The notes below the pieces were generated by a model, which saw nothing but the letters and a program-made list of their open reading frames with translations, was not told the DNA's origin and searched no databases. A program made the translations under genes and the position numbers. Of a DNA stretch of 6,367 nucleotides, positions 1-6,297 are shown piece by piece. The stretch lies in assembly GCA_902783995.1 (NCBI GenBank), contig CACZTG010000115.1, positions 1-6,367 of the forward strand, read 5' to 3'. Source of the stretch: an uncultured Ruminococcus sp. Lineage in GTDB: Bacteria; Bacillota_A; Clostridia; RUG12999. Positions within the stretch are counted from its first letter, which is position 1, and each line of letters starts with the position of its first letter.

Positions 1-366
1 AGCCTTGACAATGAATCGCGCTGGACGGGAATAAACGACCAATGGGTATTGCTTGACCTCGGAAAAGAATATGATGTTGATGGATTTGCGCTTGCTATAT
101 TTAAGGGCAATGAAAGACAGAATAAGTTTGAGGTTTATACTTCAACAGATAATTCAACCTTTGAGATAGTTCTCGATTCGTCCAACAGCAAGAAAACAGA
201 CGGACTTGAGGCATTCAGAGTGAAGAAAACAACGGCGAGATATATTAAGGTACAGTTCCACGGTGCGGATGCAACAATATGGAACAGTATTAAGGAAATA
301 AAGATTTACGGACAAGAAGCGAGGTATTCGGTACTTGGCAATGTTCTTAATGAAAACTTCAATTAA
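1..366 (+). CDS. 3' end of a protein with a C-terminal discoidin (F5/8 type C) domain
   Basis: The reading frame is open from the first base and ends at TAA 364-366, giving 121 C-terminal residues; the start lies outside the window. The visible part is nearly one whole F5/8 type C (discoidin) beta-sandwich. An early SRW and QWVLLDLG segment (residues 6-21) matches the family's 'RW...QWI.lDLG' signature. It is followed by a KG..RQ..FEVYTS strand, an LDSSNSKKTDGLEAF stretch, the ARYIKV strand and a WNSIKEIKIYG ending. From general knowledge, this variant (GLE-F, ARY, WNS-EI-IYG) is often attached to secreted polysaccharide lyases and other carbohydrate-active enzymes, where it binds glycans. 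The catalytic part, if any, is upstream and cannot be identified. An internal TTG at 49 could be mistaken for a start, but the domain clearly begins before it. It may belong to the same glycan-use locus as the genes downstream, but a 61-nt gap with a strong hairpin separates them. Confidence 0.85.
   Translation, partial: SLDNESRWTGINDQWVLLDLGKEYDVDGFALAIFKGNERQNKFEVYTSTDNSTFEIVLDSSNSKKTDGLEAFRVKKTTARYIKVQFHGADATIWNSIKEIKIYGQEARYSVLGNVLNENFN
335..363 (+). promoter_or_regulatory. possible weak sigma-A promoter for the GRE cluster
   Basis: TTGGCA at 335-340 (5 of 6 to the -35 consensus) is separated by exactly 17 nt from TTCAAT at 358-363 (4 of 6 to the -10 consensus). A transcript would start near position 370, just before the inverted repeat at 373-403, so the mRNA would carry that hairpin at its 5' end. 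The site lies inside the end of the upstream coding region and could be chance in AT-rich DNA. Confidence 0.2.
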
Positions 367-403
367 AAAAACAGCCTGACGGGTTGATTTTACCCGTCAG
401 GCT
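365..403 (-). terminator. perfect 12-bp hairpin with a T-run on the minus strand only
   Basis: AGCCTGACGGGT (373-384) is perfectly complementary to ACCCGTCAGGCT (392-403), with a 7-nt loop (385-391). On the minus strand the stem is followed by G and then seven Ts (complement of A365-371), a canonical intrinsic terminator. On the plus strand the stem is followed by ACGCCTAAG with no T-run, so efficient intrinsic termination of the discoidin gene is not predicted. The stem ends 12 nt before the GGGAGG ribosome binding site of the GRE gene. It may be half of a former bidirectional terminator, an mRNA-stabilising 5' hairpin, or a barrier to antisense transcription. The hairpin itself is certain; its function is not. 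Confidence 0.55.
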
Positions 404-427
404 ACGCCTAAGTTCGGGAGGATTAAA

Positions 428-2590
428 ATGTTTATTATATCGGAAAGTGAAAGAATAAAAAGATTAAGAGAAACATATCTGAGTTTGCCGATAAGAGTCG
501 CAAAGAAGCAAAACTGGTATTATACGCACGACAGATATATTACACTTGGTTTTTTGGAAGGCTGGATAAATGCGGGAAATGAATATACAACAGCTTTAAG
601 ACGTTCAAGGGCGGAACGCGCGGAATTGGACGCGGCAAAGCCCGTTATTTATGATGATGAGCTTATTCTGGGACATTTATATTTGCCGGAGTATGAGGGC
701 GAGGAGCTTGAAAAATATAATAAGTTAAGCGAAATGTTTGAAATGTTTCAAAATTCCGTTAAAAACGAAATGTCTATAGCAAGACCGGACCATATAGGGC
801 TTGATTATAAAACGTTGCTGGAGCTTGGAGTAGAAGGACTTATTGAGAAAATTAAAGATAAAAAAAATTCTTTAAAGCCGGAAAAAGACAAGCTTCTGGA
901 GGACAGCACGCTTGAAAAGGAAGAATTTTATAATTGTTGTCTTATAGAGCTTGAAGGGGTTATCGGGCTTGCAAACAGATACGCGGCATATGCCGCGGAG
1001 CTTGCGGAAAAAAGTGATGAGCCAAGAAAAAGTGAGCTTTTAGAGATGGCGGAAATAATCAGGAGAGTACCTGCAAAGCCGGCAAGAACCTTTCGTGAAG
1101 CATTACAAAGTATGCATTTTTACACATTTAACCTTTTTGGGCTTTACCCTATGGGCAGACCGGACAGACTTTTATATAAATATTATGAAAATGATATAAA
1201 AAGCGGTATTCTTACAAAAGAGCTTGCGCAGGAGCTTATAGACAATTATTGCCTGCTTGTAAGCGACTACGTGTTTCACCGCGCGGCAAGCGGATTTATA
1301 GTGGGCGGAAGGCTGCCTTCGGGGCAGGTTGTCGAAAACGACCTTACATATATGTTTCTTACAGCGCTTGACCACATAAGAATGCCGGACCCGAACGGGG
1401 CGCTGGCTGTTTGCTCCGATACAAGCGATGAGATAATAAAATACGGTGCAGGTATAGTTGCAAAGGGCGTAACACATCCGGCGTTTTATAATGATGACGC
1501 GATAACCGGCTCTTTAATAAAAAATTACGGAGTTAAAAAAGAAGACGCGTATGATTATATTCATACTACCTGCGCTGAAATATCGTTGATGGGAAAGACA
1601 AGGGCATATACAACCTGTCATGTGACAATACTTTCAGATATCGTAAAAGAGGCAGTGTATGAAGATACCGGAAGAGATTTTGAAGCAATAAAAAAACGTA
1701 TTACCGAAAAAATATTTGAGGGTGTAGGTAAGGCAACCAGAGATTACGCGATGAAAATTCTTGAAGCGTCAAGGAATGGCTTGCAGCCGATGAGAGTATC
1801 GTGCCTGATAGATGATTGTATAGAACGGGGAAGGAGCGTTTACGGCGGCGGAGCGAGATATACGTTTTTACAGCCGATATTGATAGGCTTTGCAAATGCG
1901 GTCGATTCGCTTGTGGCAATAAAAAAGCTGGTTTTTGAGGAAAAGCGGCTTACACTTGAGGAATTTGCGGAGGCGGTAAAAAATGATTATAAGGGCGCGG
2001 AAACGCTGAGAAGCTATATAATTAACAAATTGCCGCATTACGGAAATGATAATCCTGAAACAGATGAAATAGCAAAATGGCTTGCCGATATAATAACGGA
2101 GACCTTCAGGAACAAGGATATATATTTGTATAATTACATTATGCCGGGAACGTTTTCATATGATATGCATGCTGTCTGCGGTGCTGAACGTGACGCGGGC
2201 TTTGACGGACGCAGGGCACATACATCTTATTCGGACGGCTGCTGTCCGGTTCAGGGCAGAGATATTAACGGACCGACAGCTATGATAAAATCCCTTACAA
2301 GCTGGGACCAGTCGGAATTTCTTGCGGGTATGGTCGTGAATATGAAATTCGGCAAATCGGAATTTGATGACGAAAAGAAAAATAATCTTGTAAATTTAGT
2401 CAAGACATTTATGAAGCGAGGCGGAATAGAAACACAAATAAATGTTGTCGATAAAAAGACGCTTCTTGACGCGAGAGAACATCCCGAAAATCATGAGGAC
2501 CTTCTTGTAAGAATAGGCGGTTACAGTGATTATTTTGTTAAACAAACCCCTGTTATGATGCAGGAAATAATAGACAGAACGGAGCATTGA
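428..2590 (+). CDS. glycyl radical enzyme of unknown substrate (PFL-like superfamily)
   Basis: This is a complete 720-residue glycyl radical enzyme, cytoplasmic and oxygen-sensitive. The ATG start is supported by GGGAGG at 416-421, 6 nt upstream. The PFL-like barrel domain spans about residues 8-590 (SERIKRLRE at 7-15, KPVIYDDELILGHL at 71-84, SGFIVGG at 288-294). The thiyl-radical cysteine is C382 in TTCAEI, with E384 as the likely general base. The C-terminal glycyl radical domain (about 600-720) contains GPTA (615-618) and GGIETQINVVD. It ends with RIGGYSDYF, where G698 is the radical glycine, and RTEH. The C-x-E arrangement places it with dehydratases, C-N/C-S lyases and decarboxylases, not with pyruvate formate-lyase, which has adjacent cysteines. 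It is shorter than the usual 750-850 residues, mainly toward the N-terminus, and has Thr where most relatives have Gly before the active cysteine. No microcompartment-targeting extension is seen. The next gene is its activase. The family is certain; the substrate is unknown. Confidence 0.95.
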   Translation: MFIISESERIKRLRETYLSLPIRVAKKQNWYYTHDRYITLGFLEGWINAGNEYTTALRRSRAERAELDAAKPVIYDDELILGHLYLPEYEGEELEKYNKLSEMFEMFQNSVKNEMSIARPDHIGLDYKTLLELGVEGLIEKIKDKKNSLKPEKDKLLEDSTLEKEEFYNCCLIELEGVIGLANRYAAYAAELAEKSDEPRKSELLEMAEIIRRVPAKPARTFREALQSMHFYTFNLFGLYPMGRPDRLLYKYYENDIKSGILTKELAQELIDNYCLLVSDYVFHRAASGFIVGGRLPSGQVVENDLTYMFLTALDHIRMPDPNGALAVCSDTSDEIIKYGAGIVAKGVTHPAFYNDDAITGSLIKNYGVKKEDAYDYIHTTCAEISLMGKTRAYTTCHVTILSDIVKEAVYEDTGRDFEAIKKRITEKIFEGVGKATRDYAMKILEASRNGLQPMRVSCLIDDCIERGRSVYGGGARYTFLQPILIGFANAVDSLVAIKKLVFEEKRLTLEEFAEAVKNDYKGAETLRSYIINKLPHYGNDNPETDEIAKWLADIITETFRNKDIYLYNYIMPGTFSYDMHAVCGAERDAGFDGRRAHTSYSDGCCPVQGRDINGPTAMIKSLTSWDQSEFLAGMVVNMKFGKSEFDDEKKNNLVNLVKTFMKRGGIETQINVVDKKTLLDAREHPENHEDLLVRIGGYSDYFVKQTPVMMQEIIDRTEH

Positions 2591-2591
2591 T

Positions 2592-3485
2592 ATGCCCGGA
2601 AAAATTTTTAACATACAAAAATTCAGCACATCGGACGGGGAAGGAATCCGTACAGTTTTCTTTTTCAAGGGCTGTCCGCTTCGCTGCGTATGGTGTCATA
2701 ATCCCGAATCGCAGAGCTTTGAGGAGCAGATAAGCTATAATCCCGCCAAATGTATTTCCTGCGGAATGTGCAGGGAGGTATGCCGGAACGGTTGTCATAA
2801 AATATTGGATTCAAAGCATATTTTTAACAGAAAAAACTGCCTTAAATGCGGCAAGTGTGCAAGGATTTGTCCTTCGGCGGCGCTTGAAATAACGGGCAGA
2901 AATTACACGGTCACCGAGCTTGTTAAAAAAGCAGAGGAGGATGCGGAGTTTTATTCCGACGGTGGCGGCGTTACTCTTTCGGGCGGAGAACCTTTTGCGC
3001 AGGGTGGATTTGCGCTGGAATTTTTAAAAGCATTGAAAAGCAAAGGGCTTAATACCGCGGTTGAAACCTGCGGATACTGTAACGCGGAGGTTATAGAAGC
3101 GGCAATCCCTTATGTTGATACGTTTCTTTTTGACTGTAAAGCGCCTGATGATTTGCATGAAAGGTTTACGGGAGTAAAGAGAGACCTTATAAAAAGGAAT
3201 ATGTCGGTTCTTGCCTCAAATAACGCGAAAATAGTTTTAAGATGCCCGATAATCGGCGGGTGCAACGATATAATCCGGCATTATGACAATATATCGGTAA
3301 CAGCGACAGAGATAAAAGCGGCACATATTGAGCTTTTGCCTTATCATAAGCTTGGAGTTTCAAAAGCAAGGTTTTGGGATATAAAGTGCGCAGAGAGCTT
3401 TACTGTTCCGACAGAGGAGGATATGAAAAAAACGGCGTCATATATAGAAGGTAAAAGCAAAATATGCGTGCGTATAATGAAATAG
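2592..3485 (+). CDS. radical-SAM glycyl radical enzyme activating protein
   Basis: The 297-residue protein uses S-adenosylmethionine and a [4Fe-4S] cluster to abstract hydrogen from the radical glycine of the partner GRE. The radical-SAM cluster motif CX3CX2C is GCPLRCVWCHNPES, with C28, C32 and C35. An inserted ferredoxin-like domain follows, with two complete CX2CX2CX3C motifs (C54/C57/C60/C64 and C83/C86/C89/C93). This is typical of activases of non-PFL GREs; PFL activase lacks the insert. SGGEP at 130-134 is the SAM-binding GGE motif, ETCGY at 158-162 and DCK at 181-183 are further family signatures, and FSTSDGEGIRT (11-21) is the usual N-terminal strand. The ATG follows the GRE stop by 1 nt, with GGAG at 2581-2584 seven nt upstream, so the two genes are almost surely co-transcribed and co-translated. 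Length and motifs are complete, with no sign of decay. Confidence 0.96.
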   Translation: MPGKIFNIQKFSTSDGEGIRTVFFFKGCPLRCVWCHNPESQSFEEQISYNPAKCISCGMCREVCRNGCHKILDSKHIFNRKNCLKCGKCARICPSAALEITGRNYTVTELVKKAEEDAEFYSDGGGVTLSGGEPFAQGGFALEFLKALKSKGLNTAVETCGYCNAEVIEAAIPYVDTFLFDCKAPDDLHERFTGVKRDLIKRNMSVLASNNAKIVLRCPIIGGCNDIIRHYDNISVTATEIKAAHIELLPYHKLGVSKARFWDIKCAESFTVPTEEDMKKTASYIEGKSKICVRIMK

Positions 3486-3491
3486 ATACGG

Positions 3492-3499
3492 AAAGGCGG
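3492..3499 (+). promoter_or_regulatory. ribosome binding site for the GTG-started GH2 gene
   Basis: AAAGGCGG ends 7 nt before GTG 3507. No in-frame ATG lies nearby. The product then begins KKISLDGEW, the 'L.G.W' opening typical of GH2 sugar-binding domains, so the GTG start is supported. Confidence 0.6.
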
Positions 3500-3506
3500 T
3501 TATCAG

Positions 3507-5921
3507 GTGAAAAAAATTTCTCTTGACGGCGAGTGGATTTTATACGGTCCGGACGGTAAAAAGCATAAAGCGGCTGTGCCTGGGTGCGTTCATTCGGATT
3601 TGTTTTCCGATTTGGATTATCTTTTTTACCGTGACAATAATGAAAAATCAAAATGGATAGAAAATGAAAGTTGGGTTTACGAGAGAGAATTTAATATTGA
3701 TGAAACAGAAGGTGCGTATCTGGTTTTTGAAGGGCTTGATACTTATTGCGATATTGAGTTAAACGGGAAAAAACTTGCAGAATGTGATAATATGTTTATA
3801 GAGCACAGCTTTTATGCCGCCCCTTTTTTAAAGAAGGGAATAAACCGCATAAAGGTAAAATTCTATTCTCCCATAAAGCAGACAGAAGGCAAAGAAAAGC
3901 TTGAAGGAGCTTTTACAACCGAAAGACTGCATACAAGAAGAATGCAGTGTACTTACGGCTGGGACTGGGTGGAAAGATTTGTTACCTGCGGAATTTTCCG
4001 TCCCGTCTATATAGTTTATAAAGAAAATATGTATTGCGAAAACGCTTATATATATACGGAAAATATCGATGAATGGGGTGCGGAAATATGTATCGGCACG
4101 GATTTTGAAAATTATACTCTGGGAAGCCTTGTTACGTTTGAAATAACCGACCCTCAGAAAAAGCTTATATATGAGAAGCCGATACACATTGATATGCAGC
4201 GGTACAGCTTCAGAATTAATATTGACGAGCCGGTTTTCTGGGATATTTCAGGCGGCAATAATTTATTGTACAGCTTACGGGTAACTGTGGGTGAGAACGT
4301 TTTTAAACAAAATTTCGGTATAAGAACGGTAAAAATTCTGCAAAAAAAAGATTTGCCGGGAGATGAGGTATACAGCTTGTGCAAATGGCTTCAGGAAACC
4401 CCGAGCGGCAGGGTATATGATAAAAATACGGAATTTTCATCCTTTGACGTAATATTGAACGGTCGGAAAGTAATGTGCCGGGGAGCAAACTGGGTTCCCT
4501 GCGAGCCTTTTCCGTCGGCGGAAAAAGATGAAAAAATAACAAAAATTCTTGAAATGGCAAAAAATGCGGGTGTAAATATTATAAGAGTCTGGGGAGGCGG
4601 AATATTTGAGCGCAGCCATTTTTATGATGAATGTGACAGACTCGGCATTATGGTGATACAGGATTTTATGATGGCGTGTGGGCATTATCCCGAAAAAGAC
4701 AGCTATTTTATATCGCAGCTTGGAAAAGAGGCGGATTTTATATCAAAAAAACTGAGAAACCATCCGTCGCTTATATGGTGGAACGGCGATAACGAGAATG
4801 CGATAAACGGCAGCGATTCGGAAAAAGAATATACAGGCAGAAGCGCTTCACTGCACGGGGTTTTGCCGATGATTTTAAAAAATGATTATATGCGCAATTT
4901 TTTTGTTTCAAGCCCTAACGGCGGTACACCCAACGCTTCAAAAACCGCGGGCACAACGCATAATACTCAATTTTTGGAGATGTTTTTTGATTATATTGAC
5001 GGCGGCGGGAGCGGGGATGATTTTGCGGAATATATGAAGGAATACACGGCTCGCTTCATTGCGGAGGAACCTTGCTTCGGAGCCGCTTCTTATGAGAGCC
5101 TGAGCAAATTTATGACCGATGACGATATTTTCGGTGATGAAAAAATGTGGATTTATCATACAAAAAGCAGTCCGTATCTTAAAGACGAAATGTTTAATTA
5201 CGTAAAAAGACTTGCCGAAAAACTGTTCGGTAAATTTACGGATGCTGAAGATATGCTGTTTAAACTTCAGTATGTTCAGTACGAGTGGGTAAGGGTGACA
5301 ATGGAAAATGCTTTAAGAAATAGGAACTTTTGCGGCGGTATTATTTACTGGATGCTAAACGACTGCTGGCCGGCGGCAGCCGGCTGGGCTCTTATTGACT
5401 ATTATTGCAGACCGAAAGCGGGGTATTATGCGTTCAGAAAATTTGCGGACAAAGAGGTTTTAAGTTTTGACATATCCGGAAATAAGCTATGGCTTTATCT
5501 TTGCAATGATGGGAATGAAAAAATCAGTAAAAGTACGGAAATCAAAGAAATTAATATCAGGACGGGGCAAACAGAAAAAAAATCGGAGCTTACCCTTGAG
5601 TGTGAGCCGCACGGCGTTACAAAAAAGGAGGTGGCATTAAAAAGAAATCCCGATACCGTTATTGTTGCTGAAAGTGAGGGCATCAGAGCCGTTTATAAGT
5701 GTGGAAGCAAAAAGCTTAAGCCATGTATGCCGCCTGAAATACTATCCCGTGAGGACGGTGAAATATGCTTAAAAGCCGACAGCTTTGTTTATGCGGCAGA
5801 GCTTTCGGGAGGATATATATATGACGATAATTTCTTTACGATGCTGCCCGGTGAAACAAAAACCGTTCATTTCAGTGGAGCAGGCAGCGATTTAACAATT
5901 AAGGCGTACAGCTTTATATAG
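3507..5921 (+). CDS. GH2 glycoside hydrolase, beta-mannosidase type
   Basis: This 804-residue protein is a complete family 2 glycosidase resembling beta-mannosidases (usual length about 800-860). It should remove terminal beta-linked mannose, or a similar sugar, with retention. Domains by position: N-terminal jelly roll (about 1-175), with AVPGCVHSDL (23-32), DYLFYRDNN (37-45) and GWDW (151-154); Ig-like domain (about 176-275); TIM barrel (about 300-640), with IIRVWGGGIFE (358-368) and VIQDFMMACGHYP (383-395); C-terminal beta domain ending in DNFFTMLPGE (774-783). The acid/base is E430 in WWNGDNEN and the likely nucleophile is E520 in RFIAEEP. YWMLNDCWPAAAGW (614-627) is a classic GH2 barrel signature. 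No signal peptide or membrane segment is present, so it acts in the cytoplasm on imported substrate. It lies 21 nt after the activase gene, so probably in the same operon. Oddities: GDNEN instead of the common GNNEN, AEEPCFGA instead of SEFG, and VE after GWDW where GP is usual. Another beta-sugar specificity is possible. Confidence 0.9.
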   Translation: MKKISLDGEWILYGPDGKKHKAAVPGCVHSDLFSDLDYLFYRDNNEKSKWIENESWVYEREFNIDETEGAYLVFEGLDTYCDIELNGKKLAECDNMFIEHSFYAAPFLKKGINRIKVKFYSPIKQTEGKEKLEGAFTTERLHTRRMQCTYGWDWVERFVTCGIFRPVYIVYKENMYCENAYIYTENIDEWGAEICIGTDFENYTLGSLVTFEITDPQKKLIYEKPIHIDMQRYSFRINIDEPVFWDISGGNNLLYSLRVTVGENVFKQNFGIRTVKILQKKDLPGDEVYSLCKWLQETPSGRVYDKNTEFSSFDVILNGRKVMCRGANWVPCEPFPSAEKDEKITKILEMAKNAGVNIIRVWGGGIFERSHFYDECDRLGIMVIQDFMMACGHYPEKDSYFISQLGKEADFISKKLRNHPSLIWWNGDNENAINGSDSEKEYTGRSASLHGVLPMILKNDYMRNFFVSSPNGGTPNASKTAGTTHNTQFLEMFFDYIDGGGSGDDFAEYMKEYTARFIAEEPCFGAASYESLSKFMTDDDIFGDEKMWIYHTKSSPYLKDEMFNYVKRLAEKLFGKFTDAEDMLFKLQYVQYEWVRVTMENALRNRNFCGGIIYWMLNDCWPAAAGWALIDYYCRPKAGYYAFRKFADKEVLSFDISGNKLWLYLCNDGNEKISKSTEIKEINIRTGQTEKKSELTLECEPHGVTKKEVALKRNPDTVIVAESEGIRAVYKCGSKKLKPCMPPEILSREDGEICLKADSFVYAAELSGGYIYDDNFFTMLPGETKTVHFSGAGSDLTIKAYSFI

Positions 5922-6038
5922 CCTGAGCGCAGATATCTCTGCCTCTGGGAGAAAAGGAACCGACGCCTCCAACGCTTACTTGAAATCTGCCGAAAGCTCC
6001 GCTTCTTGCCGGTAAAGCAAGCGCGTTGCGCTGATTTA
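5922..6038 (+). other. GC-rich spacer segment, possible repeat or small insertion
   Basis: A hand count gives 63 G+C in 117 nt (about 54%), richer than the adjoining coding DNA by eye and far richer than the AT tract that follows. It begins exactly at the GH2 stop. The ends carry a short imperfect inverted repeat: TGAGCGCA at 5924-5931 against the complement of TGCGCTGA at 6027-6034, 7 of 8 matching. An imperfect hairpin occupies 5922-5948 (GAG, bulge, GCAGA, loop TATC, TCTGC, CTC). A minus-strand frame of 55 codons runs through it, and so does a 40-codon plus-strand extension of the GH2 frame. No recognised gene or RNA family is seen. Confidence 0.3.
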
Positions 6039-6054
6039 CATTGATATTTATTTT
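6013..6054 (+). terminator. possible weak intrinsic terminator after the GH2 gene
   Basis: AGCGC (6020-6024) and GCGCT (6028-6032) form a 5-bp GC stem around a 3-nt loop. It can be extended across an internal loop by TAAA (6013-6016) with TTTA (6035-6038). A T-rich but interrupted tail follows (to TTTT at 6051-6054). An alternative stem, CTTGC 6005-6009 with GCAAG 6017-6021, would compete. This is the best plus-strand terminator candidate before the tRNA promoter, but it is weak. Confidence 0.25.
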
Positions 6055-6082
6055 ACAAAAAAACAGAATAAATATTAACATT

Positions 6083-6152
6083 AAAAATTTTTTTTAAAAA
6101 AGAAAATTTTTAAGAAAAAACACTTGACAAACATTAAAAAGTAGTGTATAAT
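6083..6152 (+). promoter_or_regulatory. strong tRNA promoter with UP-like A/T tracts
   Basis: The perfect -35 TTGACA (6124-6129) and perfect -10 TATAAT (6147-6152) are separated by an optimal 17 nt, giving a start near 6159 and a leader of about 29 nt before the first tRNA. Upstream, 6083-6120 consists of alternating A and T runs, the composition of an UP element contacted by the RNA polymerase alpha subunit. Such promoters are typical of stable RNA operons. It points into tRNA-Val, separate from the GRE-GH2 transcript. Confidence 0.92.
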
Positions 6153-6187
6153 ATATACTGTTGCACAGAAAGGACGGAAAGCAACGT

Positions 6188-6263
6188 GGGCGCATAGCTC
6201 AGCTGGGAGAGCATCTGCCTTACAAGCAGAGGGTCATAGGTTCGAGCCCTATTGTGCCCACCA
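6188..6263 (+). tRNA. tRNA-Val (anticodon UAC)
   Basis: A full 76-nt cloverleaf is present with encoded CCA. The acceptor stem GGGCGCA (6188-6194) pairs with TGTGCCC (6253-6259) with one G-T pair. The D stem is GCTC (6197-6200)/GAGC (6209-6212). The anticodon stem TCTGC/GCAGA encloses loop CTTACAA, with anticodon TAC at 6221-6223. The variable loop GGGTC has 5 nt. The T stem ATAGG/CCTAT encloses TTCGAGC. The discriminator is A6260 and CCA is 6261-6263. It is the first gene of a tRNA operon. Confidence 0.97.
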
Positions 6264-6297
6264 CACCCGTTCTATTTAAAAAGCACATGCATAAAAT

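Noticed and set aside
1172..1477. Minus-strand open frames across the GRE, activase and GH2 genes
   Set aside because: They lie wholly opposite strongly conserved coding sequence, have no ribosome binding sites or recognisable domains, and are shadow frames.
428..2590. Annotating the GRE as pyruvate formate-lyase (pflB)
   Set aside because: The active site has a single cysteine followed by x-Glu (TCAE), not the adjacent Cys-Cys of PFL. The activase also carries two extra ferredoxin-type clusters absent from PFL activase.
428..2590. Microcompartment-associated GRE
   Set aside because: No N-terminal encapsulation extension is present, and no shell protein, aldehyde dehydrogenase or alcohol dehydrogenase gene is in the window.
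3414..3485. AGAGGAGGATATG inside the activase gene as a start for a separate small gene
   Set aside because: The ATG is in the activase frame (M278) and the purine run simply encodes Glu-Glu-Asp. It would give only a 20-residue tail.
5621..5634. AAAAAAGGAGGTGG inside the GH2 gene, a near-perfect Shine-Dalgarno sequence
   Set aside because: It encodes Lys-Lys-Glu-Val in the GH2 frame, and no plausible gene starts downstream of it.
5914..6081. Calling the 55-codon minus-strand frame a gene
   Set aside because: No ribosome binding site lies upstream of the ATG, the N-terminal codons come from AT-rich promoter-flanking DNA, and no recognised domain is present. It is kept only as a finding.
6081..6120. 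A/T palindromic tracts as an intrinsic terminator
   Set aside because: The tracts contain no GC stem. Their position immediately upstream of a perfect -35 box fits an UP element better.
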